This document shows, in pieces, positions 52,881 through 60,425 of a stretch of 64,000 nucleotides of DNA (positions are counted from its first letter, which is position 1; each line of letters opens with the position of its first letter). The notes under the pieces were generated by a model. The model saw only the letters and a program-made list of their open reading frames with translations, did no database searches and was not told where the DNA came from. The DNA comes from JAOADN01 sp049323795 (GTDB taxonomy: Bacteria; Pseudomonadota; Alphaproteobacteria; Rhodobacterales; Rhodobacteraceae): the NCBI GenBank assembly GCA_049323795.1, contig JBMOOH010000009.1, forward strand, positions 1 through 64,000, read 5' to 3'. A program made the translations under genes and the position numbers.

Positions 52881-53905
52881 AGGAACTGAAGGAGGCTCTC
52901 CGCGCCCGCGCGCTGGCCGAGGGCTTTGCCGCGATGGGCGTCTGTGCGCCCGACGCGATCCCGGAGGCAGCGGGGCGGCTCGCTGCGTTCGTCGATGCGG
53001 GGCGGCACGGGCAGATGGGCTGGATGGCCGAGCGGATGGGCTGGCGGGGGAGCCCGGCCGCGCTCTGGCCCGAGGCGCGGTCGGTGATCATGCTCGCCGA
53101 GGTCTATACGCCTCCGGGCGATCCGCTGGCGGTGCTCGCTCGGCGCGACCGGGCCGCGATCAGTGTCTATGCGGGCGGAAAGGACTACCACGACCTCGTG
53201 AAGAAGCGCCTGAAGAGGGTGGGGCGGTGGCTGCTGGAGCAATTCCCGGACCACGCGATCAAGGTCTTCGTCGATACCGCGCCCGTCATGGAGAAGCCGC
53301 TCGCGCAGGCGGCGGGAATCGGCTGGCAGGGGAAGCACACCAACCTCCTGAGCCGCGAACTCGGCAACTGGTTCTTCCTCGGCGCGCTCTTCACCACGCT
53401 CGAGCTGCCGAGGGACGAGGCGGGGACCGAGCATTGCGGGACCTGCACGGCCTGCCTCGACATCTGCCCGACGCGGGCCTTTCCGGCGCCCTTCCGGCTC
53501 GATGCGCGGCGCTGCATTTCCTATCTCACGATCGAGCACAAGGGATCGGTCGACGCGGATCTGCGCCCGCTTCTCGGAAACCGGATCTATGGCTGCGACG
53601 ACTGTCTTGCCGTCTGCCCGTGGAACAAGTTCGCGCGCGCCGCGGCCGAGACAGGGTATGCGAGCCGCTTCGCGGAGCCGCCCCGGCTCGCCGATCTCGC
53701 GCGGCTCGACGAGGCCGGGTTCCGGGCGCTGTTCGCCGGATCGCCGATCCGGCGGATCGGGCGGAACCGCCTGGTGCGGAACGTGCTCTACGCCATCGGG
53801 AATTCGGGGGACGGGCGCCTGCGCGGGGCGGCCGGGGCGCTGGTTTCCGACCCGGACAGGGCGGTGGCGGAGGCGGCGCACTGGGCCATTGCCCGCCTGT
53901 CGTGA
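52877..53905 (+). CDS. queG: Epoxyqueuosine reductase QueG
   Basis: This 342-residue protein has the QueG N-terminal corrin-binding region, the catalytic Asp in KVFVDTAPVMEKPLA near residue 134 and two [4Fe-4S] sets (HCGTCTACLDICPT near residue 188 and GCDDCLAVCPWNKF near residue 239). It makes the last step to queuosine in tRNA using cobalamin. A HEAT-like C-terminus follows. The start codon lies within the GATATTTGG motif region. Confidence 0.95.
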   Translation: MKELKEALRARALAEGFAAMGVCAPDAIPEAAGRLAAFVDAGRHGQMGWMAERMGWRGSPAALWPEARSVIMLAEVYTPPGDPLAVLARRDRAAISVYAGGKDYHDLVKKRLKRVGRWLLEQFPDHAIKVFVDTAPVMEKPLAQAAGIGWQGKHTNLLSRELGNWFFLGALFTTLELPRDEAGTEHCGTCTACLDICPTRAFPAPFRLDARRCISYLTIEHKGSVDADLRPLLGNRIYGCDDCLAVCPWNKFARAAAETGYASRFAEPPRLADLARLDEAGFRALFAGSPIRRIGRNRLVRNVLYAIGNSGDGRLRGAAGALVSDPDRAVAEAAHWAIARLS

Positions 53906-53974
53906 AACCGGCGGTTGGGAATCGGCAGGGCAGGTGCTAGCCTCGGGGTCCGCAAAGGCAGGAGGAGGACGACC

Positions 53975-54169
53975 ATGTCACGCCATGTCGCAGACAAGCG
54001 CGCGCCCGCGACGGGGGCACGGGTCCGGCGCTTTGCCGAAATCGAGCGCAGGCAGGGCGACGAGGGGTCGCACCCCGCCGCCAGGGCCCTGCACAGCCGG
54101 CCCGCGACGCGGGACGGGGCGGCGCGGATGATCAGGTTTGTGCGGGTGGACCGGGGCTGGACCGCCTGA
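53975..54169 (+). CDS. Small basic protein of unknown function
   Basis: This 64-residue frame has a strong ribosome-binding site (GGAGGAGGA) 7 bp before ATG and encodes an Arg-rich, soluble peptide. No family is recognised. It lies alone between queG and the amidinotransferase-like gene, both on the same strand. The good ribosome-binding site favours a real gene, but it could be spurious. Confidence 0.5.
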   Translation: MSRHVADKRAPATGARVRRFAEIERRQGDEGSHPAARALHSRPATRDGAARMIRFVRVDRGWTA

Positions 54170-54236
54170 GGGTGGCTTGCCGTCCGGCGCCGCGCTGACC
54201 TAGGGTGCCAGCCGCAACGGCCCGGAGGCGTCCCAG

Positions 54237-55232
54237 ATGTCGAACCCCCACTGGATCTACACCCAGACCGTCCGCATGTTCGCGGCCGGCCCGTCGGCCT
54301 TCGAGGACGAGGCGGAGTTGCGCGCGACATGGGGCGCGGTCTGGGGCGTGGACAACGACGTGGGGCGCATCCGGTCGATCCTGATGCACCGGCCTGGGCC
54401 GGAGATGTCGGTCGTGGACCCGAAGAAGCGGATCGCCGAGATCGGGTCCTTCGGCGACCCCGAGGCGGGCTGGTATTTCCAGTCCGACGTGCCCCCCGAC
54501 ATCCCCCGGATGCAGGCCCAGCACGACGGCTTCGTCGCCGCGCTGCGCGCCGAGGGGATCGAGGTGCATTTTATGGACGGCGATGCGGGCAACCGTCTGA
54601 AGCAGGTCTATACCCGCGACCCGTTCATCATGGTCAAGGGCGGGGCCATCGTCTGCCGGATGGGGGCGCGCATCCGCCGGGGCGAGGAGCTTGCGGTGAC
54701 GCGGACGCTGGCCCGGATCGGGGTGCCGATCCTGCGGACGATCTCGGGCAGCGGCGTGATGGAGGGCGGCAGCTTCGCCTGGCTGAACGGAAAGACCTGC
54801 GCCATCGGAGTGGGCGTCAGGGTGAACCGCGAAGGTGCGGTGCAGGTGGGCGAGGTGCTGGCGCGGCAGGGGGTGGAACTTTTGATCGTGGAGCTTTCGG
54901 GCTACGACATCCACCTCGACGTCAACTTCCTGATGATCGACCGGGATCTGGCCCTGCTGAACCCGAACCTGCTGCCCTTCTCGTTCCTGGAAGAGCTTGG
55001 TCGCCGCGGCATCCGCTACATCGAGACCGACCCCGCCGACGACCCCTGGATCGTCAATTCGCTCGCGGTGGCGCCCGGCAAGGTCCTGATGCCCGAGGGG
55101 GCGACGAACCGGACGCTCGACCGGCTGGCGGCGGCGGGGGTGACGTGGATCACGGTGCCTTACGATGCGGTGCAGAAGAACGGCGGCGGGCTGCACTGCT
55201 CGACGACGCCGTTGCGGCGGGATGGGGTGTGA
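54237..55232 (+). CDS. Amidinotransferase/dimethylarginine dimethylaminohydrolase-family protein
   Basis: This 331-residue protein of the guanidino-group-modifying fold has YTRDPFIMV near residue 123, EGGSFAW near residue 178, the catalytic His in DIHLDVNFLM near residue 225 and the nucleophile Cys321 in GGGLHCSTTPL. Members hydrolyse arginine or methylarginines or transfer amidino groups. The exact substrate is open. No arginine transporter or regulator is near. Confidence 0.85.
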   Translation: MSNPHWIYTQTVRMFAAGPSAFEDEAELRATWGAVWGVDNDVGRIRSILMHRPGPEMSVVDPKKRIAEIGSFGDPEAGWYFQSDVPPDIPRMQAQHDGFVAALRAEGIEVHFMDGDAGNRLKQVYTRDPFIMVKGGAIVCRMGARIRRGEELAVTRTLARIGVPILRTISGSGVMEGGSFAWLNGKTCAIGVGVRVNREGAVQVGEVLARQGVELLIVELSGYDIHLDVNFLMIDRDLALLNPNLLPFSFLEELGRRGIRYIETDPADDPWIVNSLAVAPGKVLMPEGATNRTLDRLAAAGVTWITVPYDAVQKNGGGLHCSTTPLRRDGV

Positions 55233-55301
55233 CGTGCGATGACTCTTTGTTTCAGTTGATTCACTGCCGCCTCGAATTGTGATTCAGTGCTCCCGGAGGC
55301 C

Positions 55302-55580
55302 ATGAGGTTGAGCATGTCGGTCGTGGAGATCGTGGAAAGACTTCTGGGGCAGGCGAAGGTCCGCCGCGTCGACGCGATGAGCGATGTGGATCGTGAAGGC
55401 AATCCCATCATTCGCATCGAGGTGACTTTCGACGAAACGTCAGGGCCACTTGATATTGAAGCTATGCTCAACCTGCCCGTCGCGTTGCGGGCTTCGGCTG
55501 AGTGGGACGAATTGGCCGGCTATCCTGTTGTCAGTTATGTGGATATTCGGGAGGCATCTCTGCCTCATGCTGCTGAGTGA
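55302..55580 (+). CDS. Small protein upstream of HEPN-like gene, unknown family
   Basis: This protein of about 92 residues overlaps the next gene by 14 bp. It has a mixed alpha/beta pattern (VVEIVERLLGQAKVRRVDAM, then IIRIEVTFDETSGPLDIEAML). I do not recognise the family. GC and codon use are lower than in the neighbours, as in the partner gene. The start is uncertain: ATG at 55302 or 55314, or GTG at 55287; GGAGG at 55295-55299 is close to the first. It may be the antitoxin or adaptor of the pair. Confidence 0.65.
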   Translation: MRLSMSVVEIVERLLGQAKVRRVDAMSDVDREGNPIIRIEVTFDETSGPLDIEAMLNLPVALRASAEWDELAGYPVVSYVDIREASLPHAAE

Positions 55581-56031
55581 CGGCTTTCTTCAGTCCGCTC
55601 GTAAGCGGCTCGATCCACAAACGAAAATCTCGGAAGCCGATCTGCGCCGCTGTGTCAGCGATCTTTACTTCGCAATGTTTCATGCCGTCTGCGAAACGCT
55701 TGCATTCATCATCCAAGGTGAAGAGGACCTTGCAATAACAAGGGAGGCTTGGGTTCGTCTCTATAGGCTGCCCGATCATTCTGTCGTTGCGAAAAACTGT
55801 GATGATGGGCGATTGCTGGAATTACCGACACAGATTCAGCAGTTTGCCGGCCAGTTCAAGACAATGAAGGTGCATCGCGAAGACGCGGACTACGACGCAA
55901 GCAAGCAGTTCGAAGCGTCGAAGGTGCGGCGAATGCTGGAGTTGGTCGAAACCGTTCTGCAGTCTTTCAAGGACAGCGACAAGCAGCACAAGCTGAAGTT
56001 CGCTGTCCTCGTTGCACTTAAGCGGCGCTAG
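55567..56031 (+). CDS. HEPN-like small helical protein
   Basis: The ATG at 55567 gives 154 residues, nearly all helical. SEADLRRCVSDLYFAMFHAVCETL (split at residues 22-45), RLYRLPDH (Arg64 to His71, an R-x6-H spacing) and HREDADYD near residue 103 recall the YYA.F, R...H and R..ADY blocks of HEPN proteins. HEPN domains are often RNase toxins or their partners. The gene overlaps the small gene before it and has lower GC than the surroundings, pointing to transfer as a unit. Its 3' end is 4 bp from the convergent ilvE stop. The family call is by motif only. Confidence 0.55.
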   Translation: MLLSDGFLQSARKRLDPQTKISEADLRRCVSDLYFAMFHAVCETLAFIIQGEEDLAITREAWVRLYRLPDHSVVAKNCDDGRLLELPTQIQQFAGQFKTMKVHREDADYDASKQFEASKVRRMLELVETVLQSFKDSDKQHKLKFAVLVALKRR

Positions 56032-56035
56032 GATA

Positions 56036-56905
56036 TCAGGCCCGCACCAGCCGCTCGTACTCCGTCGCCACCCGCCTGGTCAGCTCGCCCACCTCGAAAG
56101 TGTAGCCGCCGATCCGGCCCACCGGCGTGACCTCGGCCGCCGTGCCGGTCAGCCAGCACTGCTGGAAGCCCTCGATCTCCTCGGGCAGGATGTGCCGCTC
56201 GTGCACCTTGACCTGCATGTCGCGCAGCATGCCGATCACGGTCTGCCGGGTGATGCCGTTCAGGAAGCAGTCGGCCAGCGGCGTGTGGACCTCGCCGTCA
56301 CGCACGAAGAAGATGTTGGCGCCCGTCGCCTCGGCCACGTAGCCGCGGTAGTCGAGCATCATCGCGTCCGAGCAGCCCTTGGCCATCGCGGCGTGCTTCG
56401 ACATGGTGCAGATCATGTAGAGGCCCGAGGCCTTCGCCTCGGACGGGATCGTCTCGGGCGAGGGGCGTTTCCACCTGGCGATGTCGAGCTTCGCGCCCTT
56501 GAACTTGGCGTCGCCGTAGTAGCTGCCCCATTCCCAGACGGCGACGGCGAGCCGGACGGGGTTCGCGAGCGAGGCGACGCCCATGTCGGGGCCGGCCCCG
56601 CGCCAGGCGAGCGCGCGGACATAGGCGTCGGTCAGGCCGTTCGCCTTCAGCACCGCCGCCTTGGCCGCGTCGATCTCGTCCGCGGTGTAGGGGATCGGCA
56701 TGTCCAGAAGCCCGCCCGACCGCAGCAGGCGCAGCGAATGCTCGTGACCCTTGAAGATGCGGCCGTTGTAGCAGCGCTCGCCCTCGAACACCGCCGAGGC
56801 ATAGTGGAGGGCATGGGTCAGGATGTGCACCTTCGCGTCGCGCCATTCGACAAGCTTGCCGTCCATCCAGATCCTGCCGTCGCGATCGTCATAGGCCCCG
56901 GCCAT
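56036..56905 (-). CDS. ilvE: Branched-chain amino acid aminotransferase
   Basis: This 289-residue fold-type IV aminotransferase has FEGERCYNGRIF near residue 41, the PLP Lys region CTMSKHAAMAKGCSDAMMLD near residue 166, GYVAEATGANIFFV near residue 189 and TGTAAEVTPV near residue 252. It transaminates leucine, isoleucine and valine. The start at 56905 is preceded by GGAGGAAC. It is divergent from the MarR-type gene, with an 11-bp direct repeat between them. Confidence 0.95.
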   Translation of the reverse strand: MAGAYDDRDGRIWMDGKLVEWRDAKVHILTHALHYASAVFEGERCYNGRIFKGHEHSLRLLRSGGLLDMPIPYTADEIDAAKAAVLKANGLTDAYVRALAWRGAGPDMGVASLANPVRLAVAVWEWGSYYGDAKFKGAKLDIARWKRPSPETIPSEAKASGLYMICTMSKHAAMAKGCSDAMMLDYRGYVAEATGANIFFVRDGEVHTPLADCFLNGITRQTVIGMLRDMQVKVHERHILPEEIEGFQQCWLTGTAAEVTPVGRIGGYTFEVGELTRRVATEYERLVRA

Positions 56906-56928
56906 CAGTTCCTCCGTCGGGTTTTCAT

Positions 56929-56971
56929 ATGTTGCGCGACTTACGTCCGCACCGGACATAATGTTGCGCGA
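56929..56971. promoter_or_regulatory. Two direct repeats of ATGTTGCGCGA between ilvE and petP
   Basis: The 11-bp sequence occurs at 56929-56939 and again at 56961-56971, 32 bp apart start to start, about three helical turns. Both lie in the 147-bp divergent region. They may bind the MarR-type regulator or another factor that controls both genes. Confidence 0.45.
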
Positions 56972-57052
56972 AAGCGGGGTTTCGGTAGCATCCGACTCTT
57001 GGAAAGTCAACAAGGCTGACGTAAATTCGGCGGCAGCATCGGAACCACGGGA

Positions 57053-57580
57053 ATGGGGCGCGCGGGCATGTCGAACGGGAGCGGGGCGACGGGTCAGACG
57101 GGCGAAAGCCTTCTCTTCCTGACGGACGAACAGCTTCGGAAGGGGATCGAGGCGATGTTCTTCGCCTACCGCGCCTTCACCGCCGACCCCGACCGCATCC
57201 TCGAAGCCTACGCATACGGGCGCGCCCATCACCGGGCGATCCACTTCATCAACCGCCAGCCGGGGCTGACGGTGAACGCGCTTCTCTCGGTGCTCGGGGT
57301 GACGAAGCAGTCGCTGAACCGGGTGCTGCGCACCCTGATCGGGGACGGGCTGGTGGAAAGCCGCGTGGGCCGGACCGACAAGCGCGAGCGGCACCTGCAC
57401 CTGACCGAGAGGGGCGCGGCGCTCGAACGCGAGCTGTCGGACGCCCAGCGGGCGCGGATGCGGGCCGCCTACCGCGCCGCGGGGCCGGCTGCCGTGGCCG
57501 GCTTCCGTCAGGTTCTCGAAGCGATGATGGACCCGGACATCCGGCGGCAGTATCAGTCGCTCAAGGACCAGACACCCTGA
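57053..57580 (+). CDS. petP: PetP-like MarR-family regulator
   Basis: This 175-residue winged-helix protein has the MarR core from about residue 50 to 130 (LLSVLGVTKQSLNRVLRTLIGDGLVESRVGRTDKR split across helix and wing). It precedes an OmpR-type response regulator, as petP precedes petR in Rhodobacter capsulatus. The start may be 57053 or the ATG at 57068. Its last codons, DQTP-stop, lie in the first of three 15-bp tandem copies; the next two copies have CGA in place of the stop, and the frame would otherwise run to an ATGA overlap with petR. Confidence 0.85.
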   Translation: MGRAGMSNGSGATGQTGESLLFLTDEQLRKGIEAMFFAYRAFTADPDRILEAYAYGRAHHRAIHFINRQPGLTVNALLSVLGVTKQSLNRVLRTLIGDGLVESRVGRTDKRERHLHLTERGAALERELSDAQRARMRAAYRAAGPAAVAGFRQVLEAMMDPDIRRQYQSLKDQTP

Positions 57581-57610
57581 GACCAGACACCCCGAGACCA
57601 GACACCCCGA
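57566..57610 (+). repeat. Three tandem 15-bp copies spanning the petP stop codon
   Basis: The unit GACCAGACACCCYGA is present at 57566-57580, 57581-57595 and 57596-57610. Copy 1 has TGA, the petP stop; copies 2 and 3 have CGA. Being 15 bp, each extra copy keeps frame. Confidence 0.95.
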
Positions 57611-57621
57611 GGGACGGCGGG

Positions 57622-58338
57622 ATGAACGTGCAGGCCGAAACGCATCTTCTGATCGTCGATGATGACGAACGCATCCGGGGGCTTCTCCAGAAGTTCCTCG
57701 TCCGCAACGGCTTTCTGGTGACCGCCGCGCGGGATGCAGCACATGCGCGGCGGCTGCTCGCGGGGCTCGAATTCGACCTGATCGTGCTCGACGTGATGAT
57801 GCCCGGCGACGACGGCATCACCTTCACGCGCGAGATCAGGCGCGGCGTTTCCACGCCGATCCTGCTTCTGACCGCGCGGGGCGAGACCGCGGACCGCATC
57901 GCGGGGTTCGAGGCGGGGGCGGACGACTACCTGCCGAAGCCCTTCGAGCCCAGGGAGCTTCTGCTGCGGATCAATGCGATCCTCCGCCGCGCCCCGACGC
58001 CCGCGGTCGCGCCGAAGGTGCAGAAGATGCTCGGCCTCGGGTCGGTGCGCTACGATGTCGAGCGGGGCGAGATGTGGCGGGGCGGCGACCTCGTGCGGCT
58101 GACGGCGACGGAAGCGGCGCTGATGCGGATCTTCGCCGCGCGGCCCGGCACCGCGATCAGCCGGACGGAGCTTGTCGAGGACCTCGGCCGGGCGAGCGGC
58201 AGGGACGGCGGGCAGGCGCAGGACCGGGCGGTCGATGTGCAGATCACCCGGCTCAGGCGCAAGTTCGAGACCGACCCGAAGCAGCCGCGCTACCTTCAGA
58301 CGGTGCGCGGTTCGGGCTACATGCTCCAGCCGGAGTGA
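57622..58338 (+). CDS. petR: PetR-like OmpR-family response regulator
   Basis: This 238-residue regulator has an N-terminal receiver domain with the phosphorylated Asp in LIVLDVMMPGDDG near residue 57 and Lys in LPKPFEPRELL near residue 106, and a C-terminal winged helix (RLTATEAALMRIF to VRGSGYML). PetR of Rhodobacter capsulatus is needed for growth and lies upstream of the cytochrome bc1 genes; here no petABC follows. No histidine kinase is adjacent. Confidence 0.9.
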   Translation: MNVQAETHLLIVDDDERIRGLLQKFLVRNGFLVTAARDAAHARRLLAGLEFDLIVLDVMMPGDDGITFTREIRRGVSTPILLLTARGETADRIAGFEAGADDYLPKPFEPRELLLRINAILRRAPTPAVAPKVQKMLGLGSVRYDVERGEMWRGGDLVRLTATEAALMRIFAARPGTAISRTELVEDLGRASGRDGGQAQDRAVDVQITRLRRKFETDPKQPRYLQTVRGSGYMLQPE

Positions 58339-58354
58339 CGCCTGCCGCGCGGGA

Positions 58355-58380
58355 GCCTCCGGCGGGGATATCTGGACCAG
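58355..58380 (+). repeat. Copy 2 of a GC-stem/GGGATATnTGGnCCA intergenic motif
   Basis: GCCTCCGGC makes a small stem and is followed by GGGGATATCTGGACCAG, 6 bp before the ATG of the deacetylase-family gene. It matches the element before queG at 52851-52880 in order and spacing. Confidence 0.55.
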
Positions 58381-58386
58381 GGTGAC

Positions 58387-59322
58387 ATGGCAGGGACGGC
58401 ACTTTTCCGGCACGCGGCGAGCCTGTCGCACGAGACGCCCCCGGGCCATCCCGAGCGGTCGGACCGCATCCGGGCGGTCGAGCGGGCCCTGTCGGCGGAT
58501 GCGTTTTCGACCCTGATCCGGCGGGAATCGCCCCCGGCCGAGGAGGCCGACATCCTGCGGGCGCATCCCGAATCCTACCTGACGGCGATCCGCGACGCGG
58601 CCCCGGCGAAGGGCTGGGCGCAGTTCGACCCCGACACGTGGATGTCGCCGGGGTCGCTTCAGGCGGCGCTGCGGGCGGTGGGGGGCGTGACGGCGGCGGT
58701 CGATGCGGTTCTGGCGGGCGAGGCGCGGAACGCCTTCGTCGCGCAGCGCCCGCCCGGGCACCATGCGGAACGGAACCGGGCGATGGGGTTCTGCCTCTTC
58801 GGGCAGGTGGCGATCGGGGCGCTGCGGGCGCTCGGCCATCACGGGCTGGAACGGGTCGCCGTGCTCGACTTCGACGTCCACCACGGGAACGGCACGCAGG
58901 ACATCCTCTGGAACGAGCCGCGCGCGATGTTCGTCTCGTCCCACCAGATGCCGCTCTATCCGGGCACGGGCCGGGCGTCCGAGACCGGGGCACACGGGCA
59001 GGTGGTGAACCTGCCCCTGGCCGCGGGCTCCGGCACGGCGGCGATGCGCGCGGCGTGGGAGGGCGCGCTGGCCCGGGTCGAGGCGTTCCGGCCCGGACTT
59101 GTCCTCGTCAGCGCGGGGTTCGACGCGCACCGGGCCGATCCGCTGGCGGGACTGGACTGGGGCGAGGAGGACTTCGCCTGGATCACCCGGGCGATCTGCG
59201 GCCTGGCCGGCCGGGTCTGTGCGGGGCGGGTGGTTTCGTCGCTCGAGGGTGGCTATGATCTGACCGCGCTCGCGGCCTCGGCCGCGGCGCATGTGCGGGT
59301 CCTGATGGAGCATGGGGCATGA
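58387..59322 (+). CDS. Histone deacetylase-family hydrolase
   Basis: This 311-residue arginase/deacetylase-fold protein has the active-site RPPGHHAERNRAMGFCLF near residue 120 and the zinc motif LDFDVHHGNGTQD near residue 160, and DAHRADPLAGL near residue 247. Bacterial members deacetylate polyamines, acetoin-related proteins or other N-acetyl compounds. It is coupled to xseB by a 4-bp overlap, a conserved arrangement in alphaproteobacteria. Confidence 0.9.
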   Translation: MAGTALFRHAASLSHETPPGHPERSDRIRAVERALSADAFSTLIRRESPPAEEADILRAHPESYLTAIRDAAPAKGWAQFDPDTWMSPGSLQAALRAVGGVTAAVDAVLAGEARNAFVAQRPPGHHAERNRAMGFCLFGQVAIGALRALGHHGLERVAVLDFDVHHGNGTQDILWNEPRAMFVSSHQMPLYPGTGRASETGAHGQVVNLPLAAGSGTAAMRAAWEGALARVEAFRPGLVLVSAGFDAHRADPLAGLDWGEEDFAWITRAICGLAGRVCAGRVVSSLEGGYDLTALAASAAAHVRVLMEHGA

Positions 59323-59555
59323 CCGAGATCGCGGCGATGACGTTCGAAGAGGCGATGAAGGAGCTTGAGAACGTCGTGAAGCAGCTCGAATCCGGGAATG
59401 TCGCGCTCGAGGACTCGATCAGCCTCTACGAGCGGGGGGCGCTGCTGAAGGCCCATTGCGAGGCCAAGCTCAAGGCCGCCGAGGAGAAGGTCGCGAAGAT
59501 CACCCTCGGCGAGAACGGCCAGCCCGTCGGCATGACGCCGGTCGAGGGGCTGTGA
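59319..59555 (+). CDS. xseB: Exodeoxyribonuclease VII small subunit
   Basis: This 78-residue protein has the XseB pattern TFEEAMKELENVVKQLESGNVALEDSISLYERG split over two helices. It is the small subunit of the single-strand nuclease with XseA, which is not in the window. Its start overlaps the deacetylase gene and its stop overlaps ispA. Confidence 0.95.
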   Translation: MTEIAAMTFEEAMKELENVVKQLESGNVALEDSISLYERGALLKAHCEAKLKAAEEKVAKITLGENGQPVGMTPVEGL

Positions 59556-60415
59556 GCTTTCCGGAACGGCTGGCCGGGGTCCAGGCCGCGGTCGCAGGGG
59601 CGCTCGAGGCCGCGATGGCGGGGCTGGCCGACGTGCCGGTCGTCCGGGCGATGCGCTATGCGGCGCGGGGGGGGAAGCGGCTCAGGGCGTTCCTGGTGCT
59701 GGAAGGGGCGCGGCTGCACGGGCTGACGGACGATCAGGCGATGCCGGCGGCAGCGGCGGTCGAGGCGCTGCACGCCTATTCGCTGGTGCATGACGACCTG
59801 CCCGCGATGGATGACGACGACCTGCGGCGGGGCCAGCCGGCCGTTCACAGGACCTGGGGCGAGGCGACCGCGATCCTGGCCGGCGACGCGCTCCAGACGC
59901 TTGCGTTCCAGATCTGCTGCTCCCCCGTTCTGGGCCGGAACAGGGTCGAACTGGTCGAGGCGCTGGCACGGGCCGCGGGCGCCGAGGGCATGGTCCTCGG
60001 GCAGGCGCTCGACATCGCCGCCGAGACGGCGCCGGCGCCGCTGACGCTGGACCAGATCACCGCCCTCCAGGCGGCGAAGACCGGCGCGCTGATCCGCTTC
60101 GCGGCCGAGGCGGGGCCGATCCTCGCCGGGGCCGACCCCGCCCCGATGCGGGCCTATGCCGCGGCGCTGGGCCTCGCCTTCCAGATTGCCGACGACATCC
60201 TGGACGTCGCGGGCGATCCGGAGAAGACGGGGAAGGCCCTCCGCAAGGATGCGGGCGCGGGCAAGGCGACCTTCGTGTCGCTCCTGGGGCTGGCCGGCGC
60301 CAGGGCGCGGGCCGCGGCGCTGGTGCACGAGGCGGAAGCCGCGCTCGCCCCTTATGGCGACCGGGCCGCGACCTTGCGGGACTGCGCGCGCTTCGTTATT
60401 GCGCGCGAAAGCTGA
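59552..60415 (+). CDS. ispA: Polyprenyl (farnesyl) diphosphate synthase
   Basis: This 287-residue prenyl synthase has the first Asp-rich motif SLVHDDLPAMDDDDLRRG near residue 75 and the second FQIADDILD near residue 210. It makes farnesyl or geranyl diphosphate for quinones, hopanoids or carotenoids. The GTG start overlaps the xseB stop. dxs follows after 10 bp. Confidence 0.95.
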   Translation: MSFPERLAGVQAAVAGALEAAMAGLADVPVVRAMRYAARGGKRLRAFLVLEGARLHGLTDDQAMPAAAAVEALHAYSLVHDDLPAMDDDDLRRGQPAVHRTWGEATAILAGDALQTLAFQICCSPVLGRNRVELVEALARAAGAEGMVLGQALDIAAETAPAPLTLDQITALQAAKTGALIRFAAEAGPILAGADPAPMRAYAAALGLAFQIADDILDVAGDPEKTGKALRKDAGAGKATFVSLLGLAGARARAAALVHEAEAALAPYGDRAATLRDCARFVIARES

Positions 60416-60425
60416 GGACTGACAC

